64,000 bases of DNA from Collinsella sp. OM04-5 (GCF_003439125.1 NZ_QSUU01000002.1:70611-134610), one strand, 5' to 3'; positions 1 to 8,248 are shown, numbered from the stretch's first letter. Numbers and translations: made by a program. The notes: a model not told the origin generated them from the sequence alone.

Positions 1-1059
1 GTCAAAGACGTCGGCGTTGACCTCGCCGTGCTCGCAGGAGACACCGGAGATGTCGGCGGGCAGCGGGTGCATAAAGATGGTGTCCTGGCCGTTGGCGGTC
101 TTCTCCATGAGCTCGGTCGTGGAGCACCAGTCCTGATGGGTGGCGTTCTGAGCGAGCAGCTCCTTCTCGAGCGCTGCGATGCCGGCGTCGTCGCCCTCGG
201 CGTACAGGTTGGTACGCTTCTCCATGGCGGCAAACGGAGCCCAGCTCTTGGGGATCACGATGTCGGCGCCCTCGAAGGCCTCGGCCATGGTGTTGACCTG
301 CTTAAAGGTGGTGCCGGACTCGGCGGCATAGCCCTTGGCGCGCTCGACGACCTCGGGCATGAGGTCGTAGCCCTCGGGGTGGGCCAGGGTGACGTCCATG
401 CCAAAGCGGGGCAGCAGGCTGATCAGCGACTGCGGGCAGGACAGCGGCTTGCCGTAAGAGGGCGAATAGGCCCAGGTGACGGCAACCTTCTTGCCCTTGA
501 GGTTCTCAAGACCGCCAAACTCGTTGATGAGGTAGAGCATGTCGGCAGAGGACTGCGTGGGGTGATCGGAGTCGGACTGCAGGGAGATGAGCGTGGGACG
601 GTGATCCAGAACGCCGTCCTCGTAGGCCTGCTGGACAGACTCGGAGACCTCGGCCATGTAGGCGTCGCCCTTGCCGATGTACATGTCGTCGCGGATGCCG
701 ATGACGTCGGCCATGAAGGAGATCATGGTAGCGGTCTCGCGGACGGTCTCGCCGTGAGCGATCTGGGACTTCTTCTCGTCCAGGTCCTGCAGCTCGAGGC
801 CGAGCAGGTTGGCGGCCTTAGAGAAGGAGAAGCGCGTACGGGTGGAGTTGTCGCGGAACAGGGAGACGGCCAGGCCCGAGTCGAAGATCTTGGACGAAAC
901 GTTGTTCTCACGCAGCTCGCGCAGGGCGTCGGCAACGATGTAGAGAGCCTTGAGCTCATCGGTGGTCTTATCCCAGGTGTGCAGGAAGTCGCTGCCGTAC
1001 ATGCCCTTAAAATCGAGGCCGTTCAGCTGCTCGACGAGCTCGGTAAACTTGGCGTCCAT
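1..1059 (-). CDS. ygeW: YgeW-type knotted carbamoyltransferase, 3' end beyond window
   Basis: The first 353 codons are present and the C-terminus lies outside the window. The protein is an aspartate/ornithine carbamoyltransferase homologue of the YgeW family, which accompanies anaerobic purine-degradation genes; its physiological substrate is not established. Visible motifs are STRTR at residues 72-76 (carbamoyl-phosphate binding), an HPTQ motif in the middle and MHPLPAD near the window edge. The ATG at 1059 follows an AAAGGA ribosome-binding site. It lies downstream of ygeY and dpaL on the same strand. YgeW rather than ArgF/PyrB is chosen from the overall sequence and this context. Confidence 0.9.
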   Translation of the reverse strand, partial: MDAKFTELVEQLNGLDFKGMYGSDFLHTWDKTTDELKALYIVADALRELRENNVSSKIFDSGLAVSLFRDNSTRTRFSFSKAANLLGLELQDLDEKKSQIAHGETVRETATMISFMADVIGIRDDMYIGKGDAYMAEVSESVQQAYEDGVLDHRPTLISLQSDSDHPTQSSADMLYLINEFGGLENLKGKKVAVTWAYSPSYGKPLSCPQSLISLLPRFGMDVTLAHPEGYDLMPEVVERAKGYAAESGTTFKQVNTMAEAFEGADIVIPKSWAPFAAMEKRTNLYAEGDDAGIAALEKELLAQNATHQDWCSTTELMEKTANGQDTIFMHPLPADISGVSCEHGEVNADVFD

Positions 1060-1213
1060 GTAAATATCCTTTCCATAGATGAAACGATCGCAATGAGTAG
1101 ATGTGCTCCGGCATGCGCGTGTGGCTAGAACATGCAGAGCGCTATGACGAGGACCCGCTACCGTTGAGGAAGCATGGGAGATAACGACCGCGGGCCCCAA
1201 GTCAACAGGGGGT

Positions 1214-1238
1214 GCCGGGGACACAGGCTGTCCCCGGC
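1214..1238. repeat. Small GGGGACA hairpin between ygeY and ygeW
   Basis: Perfect 10-bp inverted repeat GCCGGGGACA / TGTCCCCGGC with a 5-base loop. It resembles the other GGGACAG-containing hairpins in this window (25.5, 27.7, 37.3 and 51.3 kb). There is no T-run, so it is not a clear terminator. The rest of the 1060-1260 gap shows nothing recognisable. Confidence 0.6.
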
Positions 1239-1260
1239 TCAACAAGATCGAGGAATGGGA

Positions 1261-2646
1261 CTAGTCGATCTTGTTGTTGGTCAGACCAGCGCGGAACACG
1301 GTAGCGTCGCCATCGGCCTGGCTCGGATCGTAGAGGTTCAAAGCAGCAACATACATGGCGGCAGCGGTGACCAGGTCGTCCTTGTAGGTGACCTCGTTGG
1401 GAGCGTGAGCCTGAGACTCGGCACCCGGGCCAAAGCCAACGCAGGGGATGCCATAGCGGCCCTGGATGGAAACGCAGTTCGTGGAGAAGGTCCACTTGTC
1501 GCACAGCGGACGGCCGGTGCGCTTGTCCATGCTGGGCTCGCAGCCGATGCGCTCGTCACCGAACATGGCCTTGTGGGCGTCGACGAGGGCCTTGACGTGC
1601 GGAGCGGTCTCCTTGTTGATCCACGTGGGGAAGTAAGCCTCGGTCTCGTAGACCTCGCCGGTCCAGGACGGACGGTCGTACATGTACATGGAGACCTTCA
1701 CGTCGTCGCCGTACTTCTTGGCGGCCGGCAGGTTGCGGATCTCGTCCAGGCAGGACTCCCAGGTCTCGCCGGCGGTCATGCGACGGTCGATGGAGATGGC
1801 GCAGGAGTCAGCGACAGCGCAGCGGCTGGGGCTGGTGTAGAAGATCTGGCTGACGGTGCAGGTGCCGCGGCCCAGGAAGCGGGCGTCCTCAAAGTGCTCG
1901 GGGTTGTACTTGGGGTCGAGCATCTTGACGAGGCCCTTGATGTCGGTCGACTCGTCGCAGCCGTTGTTGTTGAGGGCGCGGACGTCGGCGATGATGTCGG
2001 CCATCTTGTAGATGGCGTTGTCGCCGCGGTCGGGAGCGGAACCGTGGCAGGAGGTGCCGTGAACGTCGACGCGGATCTCCATGCGGCCGCGGTGACCGCG
2101 ATAGATGCCGCCGTCGGTGGGCTCAGTGGAAATGACGAACTCGGGCTTAATGCCGTCCTTGTTGTAGATGTACTGCCAGCACATGCCGTCGCAGTCCTCT
2201 TCCTGGACGGTGCCGACGACCATGATCTTGTAGCCCTCGGGGATGAGGCCCATGTCCTTCATCATCTTGGCAGCATAGGTAGCAGAAGCCATGCCGCCCT
2301 CCTGGTCGGAGCCGCCGCGGCCGTAGATGATCTCGTCGGTTTCGTAGCCCTCATAGGGATCGGCATCCCAGTTCTCGATGTTGCCGATACCGACGGTGTC
2401 GATGTGGGAGTCGATGGCGATGATCTTGTCGCCCTCGCCCATAAAGCCCATAACGTTGCCCAGGCCGTCGACCTTGACCTCGTCATAGCCAAGGCTCTCC
2501 ATCTCGGCCTTGATGCAAGCGACAACCTCACCCTCCTCGCAAGACTCAGAGGGGTGGCTAATCATTGCGCGAAGAAAACGCGTCATATCAGCACGATGGG
2601 ACTCAGCCGCAGCCTTAATGGCATCAAAATCGAGTTCTTTAGTCAT
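1261..2646 (-). CDS. ygeY: YgeY, M20-family metallohydrolase linked to selenium/purine metabolism
   Basis: 461 aa when started at ATG 2646, which has AGAAAGG nine bases upstream; an in-frame TTG at 2655 touches that site and is unlikely. The M20 peptidase/deacetylase fold is visible: SHIDT with metal ligands near H81 and D83, [10 protein letters not shown] with the bridging Asp near 114, and the catalytic Glu pair in VQEED. YgeY proteins occur with YgeW, DpaL, YgfK and SsnA in anaerobic purine catabolism and probably hydrolyse an amide or carbamoyl intermediate; the substrate is inferred. It lies between dpaL and ygeW, same strand. Confidence 0.93.
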   Translation of the reverse strand: MTKELDFDAIKAAAESHRADMTRFLRAMISHPSESCEEGEVVACIKAEMESLGYDEVKVDGLGNVMGFMGEGDKIIAIDSHIDTVGIGNIENWDADPYEGYETDEIIYGRGGSDQEGGMASATYAAKMMKDMGLIPEGYKIMVVGTVQEEDCDGMCWQYIYNKDGIKPEFVISTEPTDGGIYRGHRGRMEIRVDVHGTSCHGSAPDRGDNAIYKMADIIADVRALNNNGCDESTDIKGLVKMLDPKYNPEHFEDARFLGRGTCTVSQIFYTSPSRCAVADSCAISIDRRMTAGETWESCLDEIRNLPAAKKYGDDVKVSMYMYDRPSWTGEVYETEAYFPTWINKETAPHVKALVDAHKAMFGDERIGCEPSMDKRTGRPLCDKWTFSTNCVSIQGRYGIPCVGFGPGAESQAHAPNEVTYKDDLVTAAAMYVAALNLYDPSQADGDATVFRAGLTNNKID

Positions 2647-2750
2647 AACAGTCAACCTTTCTACAAGGGTTTACCTACAGGTAGATATTTCAGATAGATC
2701 ACTTGTGCCAAGCGGCGTGAGGTTGAGCACCCCACAAGCAAGTAACCATA

Positions 2751-2868
2751 GGAGGCGGACGGAGGACTTTGCTCCGTCGCGAGTTCCGCACGAGCCGGAG
2801 AGCACTTAATGTGCTCTCCGTGCGAGCAGGACTGTCCGAGCAGGGAGTAAAGTCCTCCGGCTGCCTCC
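2751..2868. repeat. Nested-hairpin element, copy 1 (variable arms, conserved core)
   Basis: A 118-bp imperfect palindrome just 3' of dpaL. Outer arms at 2751-2775 and 2844-2868 pair almost throughout. The core carries GTCGCGAGTTCCGCACG (2776-2792), a perfect 9-bp stem GGAGAGCAC/GTGCTCTCC with loop TTAAT (2797-2819), and AGGACTGT. The same core, in reverse orientation, occurs at 33.9 and 51.2 kb with unrelated outer arms. Relative to those copies the central stem has a paired G-C to A-T change, i.e. covariation. The function is unknown. Confidence 0.8.
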
Positions 2869-2883
2869 GGACAGGTCAGTCTG

Positions 2884-4098
2884 CTAGCAAGTGGGGTACT
2901 CGCCCTCCCAGACGATGCGACGGTACTGATCCGGGTCCGTGTCACCTTCCGTGGAGAAGCAGAGCACGGAGCTTGTCTTGTCCAGACCGATGAGCTCTTT
3001 GAGCTCGGCGTACTCGGGATCGAGCATGAGGGTCTCGACCAGGCCGGTGGTCACGGCGCCGGACTCGCCGGAGATGACGCGCGGGTCGCCCTTCTCGGGA
3101 GCGCCCAGGGTGCGCATGCCGCGAGCGGTGACCCAGTCGGGGCAGGACACGAAGGCGGTGGTGTGGTTGCGCAGGATATCCCAGCCAAGGATGTTGGGCT
3201 CGCCGCAGCACAGGCCGGCCATGATGGAGGGCATGTCGCCGTCCACGATACGCGGGTCGCCGTCGCCGGCGGCAGCGCCCTTGTACAGGCAGGCGGCCGG
3301 TGCGCACTCAACCACGACGAAGGTGGGCGGGTTATCGGGATACAGGTTGGTGAAGTAGCCCACCACGGCGCCGGCCAGCGAGCCCACGCCAGCCTGGACA
3401 AAGACGTGCGTCGGGCGGTTGATAGCCATCTCGCGCAGCTGCTCGGCAGCCTCGGAAGCCATGGTGCCGTAACCCTCCATGATCCAGGACGGGATCTTCT
3501 CGTAGCCCTCCCAGGCGGTGTCCTGAACGATGACGCCGCGCTCGCAGGCGTCGGCCTCGGCGGCGGCCATGCGCACGCACTCGTCGTAGTTGACCTCTTC
3601 GATGGTCACCGTGGCGCCCTCGGCGGCAATGTTATCGAAGCGGGGCTTGGTGGAACCCTTGGGCATGTGCACGACGGCCTTCTGGCCCAGCTTGTTGGCA
3701 GCCCATGCCACGCCGCGGCCATGGTTGCCGTCGGTGGCGGTAAAGAAGGTAGCCTGGCCAAAGTCCTCGGCCAGCTGATCGGAGGTCAGGTAATCGAAGG
3801 TGCAGTCGGCAACGTCCTTGCCGGTCTCGTCGGCAATATAGTTGGCCATGGCAAACGAGCCGCCCAGGACCTTAAAGGCGTTGAGGCCAAAGCGATAGCT
3901 CTCGTCCTTAACGCACAGGTTGGACAGGCCCAGGCGCGCGGCCTGGCCGTCCAGGCGGGCAAGCGGAGTAACGGTGTACTGAGGGAACGACTGGTGGAAG
4001 GCGCGGGCCTTCTTCACGTGGTCGAGGCTCATGATTCCCAAGTGCTTGTCATCGCTCTTGGGCATCGTGTTGCCCGCCCACTGGATCTTATCGGCCAT
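2884..4098 (-). CDS. dpaL: Diaminopropionate ammonia-lyase (DpaL/YgeX)
   Basis: 404 aa, a PLP fold-type II lyase. It converts 2,3-diaminopropionate to pyruvate and ammonia through an aminoacrylate intermediate. The PLP lysine is K76 in FGLNAFKVLGGS, followed by the ATDGNHGRGVAW motif typical of DpaL. Length matches the family (about 400). The ATG at 4098 has GGAG upstream. In gut anaerobes this gene belongs to the purine/uric-acid catabolic cluster, as here. It is divergent from a YheO-type regulator across a 277-bp gap with two palindromes, so control by that protein is likely but inferred. Confidence 0.95.
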   Translation of the reverse strand: MADKIQWAGNTMPKSDDKHLGIMSLDHVKKARAFHQSFPQYTVTPLARLDGQAARLGLSNLCVKDESYRFGLNAFKVLGGSFAMANYIADETGKDVADCTFDYLTSDQLAEDFGQATFFTATDGNHGRGVAWAANKLGQKAVVHMPKGSTKPRFDNIAAEGATVTIEEVNYDECVRMAAAEADACERGVIVQDTAWEGYEKIPSWIMEGYGTMASEAAEQLREMAINRPTHVFVQAGVGSLAGAVVGYFTNLYPDNPPTFVVVECAPAACLYKGAAAGDGDPRIVDGDMPSIMAGLCCGEPNILGWDILRNHTTAFVSCPDWVTARGMRTLGAPEKGDPRVISGESGAVTTGLVETLMLDPEYAELKELIGLDKTSSVLCFSTEGDTDPDQYRRIVWEGEYPTC

Positions 4099-4188
4099 AC
4101 GGTGAACTCCTTAAGTCCTCTCTTGCCGGCCCCCGCATACGCGTTTCAGCCCGATCCCATTCACACGGCTGAACTTTTATGTGGATGC

Positions 4189-4254
4189 CAAACAAAAAGT
4201 TTGTTAGTAATGTTCTATCACACTTTTTGATTGGATAACCTAACAAATTGTTAG
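4189..4254. promoter_or_regulatory. Candidate operators between dpaL and its divergent regulator
   Basis: Two inverted repeats lie in the 4099-4375 gap. CTAACAA-A-TTGTTAG at 4240-4254 is a perfect 7-1-7 palindrome. CAAAC-AAAAA-GTTTG at 4189-4203 is a perfect 5-5-5 repeat. A lone TTGTTAG half-site at 4201-4207 overlaps the latter. The shared half-site and the divergent layout suggest binding by the adjacent PAS/HTH protein. No convincing -35/-10 pair was assigned. Confidence 0.5.
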
Positions 4255-4375
4255 TTGCCGCAATCGGTACCTTTTCGCCGCCGAACGGTCACATAACGCA
4301 GCAACGCTTTCGTTATTTGCGAACAAGTGTGGTTTATGGCAAAGTGTGCCCAAACTAATTTTTAGGAAGGCACCC

Positions 4376-5029
4376 ATGACCCCCGCACAGATTGAGTTTT
4401 ACAAGCGCCTTGCACACGGTCTGGCGCTCCAATTTGGCCCCAACTGCGAAGTCGTCGTCCACGATCTGGAGACCGAGGACGTGGACCACTCCATCGTAGT
4501 GATCGAAAATGGCCACGTCAGCGGGCGCAAACTGGGCGACGGCCCCAGCCATATCGTGTTTGAGTCCATGCACGAGGGCACCACCGACGTACACGACCGC
4601 GAGCCGTACCTCACTAAAACCACCGATGGCAAGCTGCTCAAGTCCTCGACCATCTTTATCCGCAACGACGAGGGCAAGCCCGTCGGCATTTTGGGCATCA
4701 ACTTTGACATTACGCTTATGAAGGCTTTTGAGCGTTCGCTCGACGCCTTTACCGGCACCGGCGGCACGGGCTACACCGAGCCCGAGCCCATTACCAAGAA
4801 CATCGGCGACCTGCTCGAGGACCTGCTGCACGAGTGCGAGCAGTTTGTGGGCAAGCCCGCGGCGCTCATGACCAAAGACGAGCGCATTCGTGCCATTGGC
4901 TACCTCGACCGTCGCGGCGCCTTCCTCATTTCCAAGTCGAGCGAGCGCGCCTGCGAGTTCTTTGGCATCTCCAAGTACAGCTTCTATAGCTACCTCAATG
5001 AGGCCAAGGCGGCGGCCGACGACAAGTAG
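4376..5029 (+). CDS. YheO-type PAS/HTH transcriptional regulator (dpaL-side)
   Basis: 217 aa. Residues about 5-115 form the YheO-like PAS sensor domain (CEVVVHDLE, SGRKLGDGPSHI and GILGINFD are typical). The C-terminal 55 residues form the helix-turn-helix, ending in a helix with GISKYSFYSYLNE. The ATG at 4376 follows AGGAAGG; an in-frame GTG at 4346 has no ribosome-binding site. These regulators sense small metabolites, but the ligand cannot be told from sequence. It is divergent from dpaL and paralogous to the gene at 20911. A role as local regulator of purine or diaminopropionate catabolism is inferred. Confidence 0.85.
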   Translation: MTPAQIEFYKRLAHGLALQFGPNCEVVVHDLETEDVDHSIVVIENGHVSGRKLGDGPSHIVFESMHEGTTDVHDREPYLTKTTDGKLLKSSTIFIRNDEGKPVGILGINFDITLMKAFERSLDAFTGTGGTGYTEPEPITKNIGDLLEDLLHECEQFVGKPAALMTKDERIRAIGYLDRRGAFLISKSSERACEFFGISKYSFYSYLNEAKAAADDK

Positions 5030-5152
5030 GCACTCGCCTAGATTGCCCCTCCCCTTTTGGGCGCGAGTTCTGGAAAGCTCGAATCCAAGACCGAGCCGCT
5101 TGGGAAGTTCCATATAATCGATGTCATTAGTATTTCGAAAGGGTGGAATAGA

Positions 5153-6139
5153 ATGGCGTTGAGCAAGGCATCATGCACCGGTCGCGGATTGATTCCGGCA
5201 ATTGGTGGACATGTGCACCGCATGTTCGATGAGGGTGAAGACGACCTGTTTTCGCTGAGCCTTGACGACGTGATGGATGATCGCCCGTGGACCGCCGACG
5301 AACTCATGGGCGGTGGGGCTCGCCCGTCAAGCCCCAATCCCGCACTTGCGCCTAAGCCCGCATCTGCGCCGACTCCTGCGCAGCCGCCTGTTTCGACGCC
5401 CGCATCTACGCCCGCACCCATTTCGGCGCCCGCGCCCGCTCCCCGCCCCGCAAGCGACCCGTCCGAGACGGCGGCATTTCTCGCTGCAGCGACGCAGGGC
5501 AAATCGGCCGACAGCACCGTTATGTACAGCGCCCAGCAGTTGCCTGTTCCTGCGGCACGCAAGCCTCCGATCACAAGGCTCGATGAGCCCGTTGCCCATC
5601 AGGTTGCCTACGATTCCTGGGCTGCAGCCGATCTGGATGAGACCTCAACCGGCATGCCGGTGCTCGACGTTCCAGTTAACCCGCTTTTTGCCGCCAACAC
5701 GAGCGCCGCGGATTATGAGGGCGGTGCGGCATATTCCGATTATTCCGATAGCTATACTGGCACCGGTCGCATCGAGACCGAGGATTATGGCACCGCATCG
5801 AGCAATTATCTCAACGATCCGTACGCTGCCGCGCCTGCACCGGAATATGACCCGGAGGCCGCGTCCGCGCCGGCGTATACCAAAAGCACGGGCGAAGAGC
5901 GCTTCGCCGATTATTACGCCGAGGAAAAGGCGCTGCGTTTCTCGGAATTTCCGCAGGCAGTCAAGGTTGCCTTTATCGCCATTGTCATTGCCCTGCTCGG
6001 CGTCATTGCGTTTGAGGGATTCCGTCTGTTCTCCGGCCCCACCCAAGCGGAGTCGGAGACCCAGCAAAAAGAGGACGATAACAAGTATCTGGACATCAAC
6101 ACCCTCAAGGGCGACCCCAACGACGGAGACGATGAGTAG
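5153..6139 (+). CDS. Putative C-terminally membrane-anchored protein of unknown function
   Basis: 328 aa from ATG 5153, preceded by AAAGGGTGG. A TATAAT (5113-5118) upstream is a plausible -10; no good -35 is visible. Residues about 60-120 are a low-complexity Pro/Ala/Ser run of PAP-type repeats. The middle is acidic and tyrosine-rich. A single hydrophobic helix spans about 269-290, followed by a 33-residue acidic tail. There is no signal peptide, so a cytoplasmic N-terminal part tethered to the membrane is likely. No family is recognised. It starts the accessory stretch that splits the purine cluster. Confidence 0.7.
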   Translation: MALSKASCTGRGLIPAIGGHVHRMFDEGEDDLFSLSLDDVMDDRPWTADELMGGGARPSSPNPALAPKPASAPTPAQPPVSTPASTPAPISAPAPAPRPASDPSETAAFLAAATQGKSADSTVMYSAQQLPVPAARKPPITRLDEPVAHQVAYDSWAAADLDETSTGMPVLDVPVNPLFAANTSAADYEGGAAYSDYSDSYTGTGRIETEDYGTASSNYLNDPYAAAPAPEYDPEAASAPAYTKSTGEERFADYYAEEKALRFSEFPQAVKVAFIAIVIALLGVIAFEGFRLFSGPTQAESETQQKEDDNKYLDINTLKGDPNDGDDE

Positions 6140-6208
6140 CGAGAGCTGAAGGCTGCCGCAGGATCTCGCATCCAGCACCGGCTTCTAAGTGCTGTCTTGT
6201 CATCCAGC

Positions 6209-6319
6209 TACACTTTTCCTGATAATTTGCCTATCGAATTTGACACTTTTCCGAAGTTCTAAGGTGCCTATTTCGACACTTTTCCGTACTTTTAAACGGC
6301 TGATTTCGACACTTTTCCG
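6209..6319. repeat. Four-copy tandem repeat, 33-bp period
   Basis: ACACTTTTCC recurs at 6210, 6243, 6276 and 6309, exactly 33 bp apart. The last two copies extend to TTTCGACACTTTTCCG. Sequence between the motifs is not conserved. Evenly spaced short repeats containing a terminal GACA/TGTC are typical of transposase-binding arrays at the ends of IS21-family insertion sequences, so this may be an IS end remnant. No transposase is nearby. It could instead be a regulator-binding array. Confidence 0.6.
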
Positions 6320-6537
6320 GATGAAAGCCGAGTGATCACTTGGGAAACCAACGCCGTCCGCGCGTCATTTCGCAAGCGGCGCTTGATTTCTGTCCGCGCG
6401 CGCTGATAGACTTCCTCTTGCCCGCAGGGAGCGGGCGCGTTTTATCCAGAGTCGGGGTAGAGAGTTGGCTCCACGATCCCGACGCCAACCGGCCAAGAGG
6501 CACGGTGGCCCTGCCAACATCGATGAAAGGAGTCCGT
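6320..6537. other. Structured leader/gene-less stretch before the 140-aa ORF
   Basis: A GC-rich hairpin GCCCGC-AGGGA-GCGGGC followed by GCGTTTTATC near 6419-6442 looks like a weak terminator or attenuator. Downstream, GTCGGG/CCCGAC and GTTGGC/GCCAAC can pair in an interleaved way (about 6451-6490), which would form a pseudoknot. I could not match it to a known riboswitch class. Confidence 0.35.
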
Positions 6538-6960
6538 ATGGACAATTTCTCTGTGCGCAGTGAGCGCAACTTCCACAACCTGGCAGCCAAGCCAAAACGA
6601 ATGCATCTTCTGGATAAGCCAAATGGCTACGCCTCGGCCATGGTCAAGAGCAGTCTCTCCCACCAGATGCGCTTTACCGTGCAGAAGCTCGAGGAAGAGC
6701 TCTGCGCCGCCGGCGACCCGCACGTGCTGCAGGTCAAGCTGCTCGGAGACGATTCGCGCGAGCCATCCAGCTGGAATCTGTTTGCCGACGGCAAGTGCGT
6801 TGCGGACGGATCCGGCACCTTTGCCCGCGAGTGTTTCTGCGAGGGAGCCGAGGTGTTCCTGAACCTGTGCCGCGACGCCGTGCGCGCGGCCGAGCTGCGC
6901 CAATGGAGCCAGAGGGAGTACGAGCTGCTGAGTGCGGCACGCGGGATTGCGAGGGCGTAG
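6538..6960 (+). CDS. Hypothetical protein, 140 aa
   Basis: The start ATG 6538 is chosen because AAAGGAG lies just upstream; the longer frame from 6340 has no such site and runs through hairpin DNA. The product is soluble, with five cysteines in the second half (several near the C-terminal third) and no membrane segment. No family is recognised. It is convergent with the exonuclease gene, 21 bp apart. It may be an accessory gene. Confidence 0.6.
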   Translation: MDNFSVRSERNFHNLAAKPKRMHLLDKPNGYASAMVKSSLSHQMRFTVQKLEEELCAAGDPHVLQVKLLGDDSREPSSWNLFADGKCVADGSGTFARECFCEGAEVFLNLCRDAVRAAELRQWSQREYELLSAARGIARA

Positions 6961-6981
6961 GCAGACAGGCCAGACAGCTCG

Positions 6982-7803
6982 TCATACTGGTTGACGCTTC
7001 GATTCAAACAGCAGGGCGGGCTCGCGCTTACAGCCCCGCCATGCCAAACCGAATGGCGTTCTCAAAAGGCCTACCCCCTCCGCCTTCAGCTTTAGCAGCA
7101 GGTCGCCCAGCTCGGGGCACTTGCTGGAAAGGCGCGTCTGAGCTCGCTCGCCCATCCCCCACCGTTGACGGACCTCCTGGGCGCGCGGGCTCACGCGGTA
7201 GTCCCCGTCCATCATCTGCTTGAGCAGCTTGGCGGTCACGCGCGCATCGGCTAGGGCGCTGTGGGCGTGACCCGTCGACTCGTCGAACTCGATGCCAAAC
7301 CACGTCGCTGCGTCACTCAAAGAGACGCACCCGTGGCTGCTCATGTCCATGATCGAGGTGTAAAACGCCTGCAGGTCGGCCCAGTCCGTAGGAAATGCGG
7401 AAAGATCGATATGCTTTGCCTGGCACTCAGTCAAAAGCTGTCGACGATCCGCCCCGCTCCAACAGACCACCTGGGCGGAGTAGCGACCGATCCAATCGCT
7501 GAGCCTTTTGATCACCATGTAGAGCGGATCGGCCATCGCGGTGTCCACGGCCGATATCCCCGTAAGCTCGCGAACGGGGAACGCAACGCCTTCGGCATAT
7601 TCCGTCTGCACAAACTGCGAGAACTCGCCCATCACGTTGCCGCGGTTATCGAGCTTAACCGCGCCGACCTCGATAATCTCGTTGCGCAACCCGCGGCGCT
7701 GGCGCTGCCTTGACACCGGCGCAAACTCGAAGTCGAGCACAATCTGACGCGCAAAGTTCGTCGTATCGATAGCCGAGATACACGGCGTCTTTTTGTCTGG
7801 CAC
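6982..7803 (-). CDS. DEDDh-family 3'-5' exonuclease (DnaQ/RNase T-like)
   Basis: 273 aa. ExoI motif VLDFEF (D24, E26), an ExoII Asp in CWSGADRRQL, and ExoIII GHAHSALADA with the general-base His and final Asp make a complete DEDDh site. About 60 residues follow the nuclease domain and are of unknown use. The start is GTG 7803 with GAGAAAGG upstream. Such proteins trim DNA or RNA 3' ends; the substrate is not deducible. It is a stand-alone gene and not linked to polC or dnaE here. Confidence 0.85.
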   Translation of the reverse strand: MPDKKTPCISAIDTTNFARQIVLDFEFAPVSRQRQRRGLRNEIIEVGAVKLDNRGNVMGEFSQFVQTEYAEGVAFPVRELTGISAVDTAMADPLYMVIKRLSDWIGRYSAQVVCWSGADRRQLLTECQAKHIDLSAFPTDWADLQAFYTSIMDMSSHGCVSLSDAATWFGIEFDESTGHAHSALADARVTAKLLKQMMDGDYRVSPRAQEVRQRWGMGERAQTRLSSKCPELGDLLLKLKAEGVGLLRTPFGLAWRGCKREPALLFESKRQPV

Positions 7804-7947
7804 GGTGAGGGCCTTTCTCCGTCAACTGCCGCCTGTTTCACAGGCAGCTACATTGCCGTAAGGATAAGTGTCCGTGCGGACATGAAATCGCACAGTGCAG
7901 CTTTCCGACATCCTTGCGTAAAGCTGCGCTTTGAGATGGTCACGTCG

Positions 7948-7977
7948 TTGTTATTATCGAACATATATTCGTATTTA
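7948..7977 (+). promoter_or_regulatory. Candidate toxin promoter with LexA-like palindrome
   Basis: TTGTTA (7948-7953) and TATTTA (7972-7977) are 18 bp apart and upstream of the 46-aa ORF, giving a leader of about 80 nt. Between them is CGAACATATATTCG (7958-7971), one base from the Gram-positive SOS-box core GAAC-N4-GTTC. Damage control of the toxin is a possibility only. Confidence 0.4.
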
Positions 7978-8061
7978 TGGCTGCAGTTTGATAGACTGGT
8001 TATTGTTGGCGGCAGTTCCATGTGCCGGGCAGCGCCCTCCATGCGACGGGAGGTGATGCCC

Positions 8062-8202
8062 ATGACCGATCTAACTGATTTTGTGAAGCTCCTGACCGCT
8101 TTGGTCTCGCTCCTCACGGCGCTTATCGGACTTACCGAGGCACTCAAGCAGCGTACGAAGCATAAAAGAGGGGTCGACGCCGCTAAGGCGATGACCCCTT
8201 AA
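8062..8202 (+). CDS. Candidate type I toxin: 46-aa hydrophobic peptide
   Basis: ATG 8062 lies eight bases after GGGAGG. Residues about 6-27 form one hydrophobic helix (FVKLLTALVSLLTALIGL), followed by a basic stretch KQRTKHKRG. This is the build of Hol-Tox/Fst-like membrane toxins. The last 12 codons double as the stem of a terminator for a predicted antisense RNA on the other strand, and a second hairpin ends the sense transcript. No similarity search was possible. The alternative is a small membrane peptide with another role. It lies in the accessory block. Confidence 0.6.
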   Translation: MTDLTDFVKLLTALVSLLTALIGLTEALKQRTKHKRGVDAAKAMTP

Positions 8203-8248
8203 TCCAAGCAACGGCGCTGCCCAGCTCTTCACTACTTGGGCTGCCGTC
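8163..8248 (-). ncRNA. Predicted antisense RNA to the small toxin gene
   Basis: A minus-strand promoter TTGGTA-17 bp-TAAAAT (8283-8255) would start RNA near 8248. A minus-strand intrinsic terminator lies at 8169-8199: AGGGGTC/GACCCCT with an inner GGCG/CGCC stem, then CTTTTA. The resulting RNA of roughly 85 nt is complementary to the 3' end of the 46-aa ORF and its 3' UTR. This is the layout of type I antitoxins such as RNAII of par loci. It is predicted from sequence only. Confidence 0.55.

Noticed and set aside
28..1128. 366-codon plus-strand frame at the window start
   Set aside because: The minus strand encodes a clear YgeW with STRTR and HPLPAD motifs; the plus frame has no motifs.
6440..6537. 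S-box (SAM) riboswitch
   Set aside because: A few short strings look similar (CAAGAG, GGCCC, CAAC) but the order and helices of the class are absent.
6340..6537. N-terminal extension of the 140-aa orphan gene
   Set aside because: It runs through hairpin DNA and has no ribosome-binding site; ATG 6538 has AAAGGAG.
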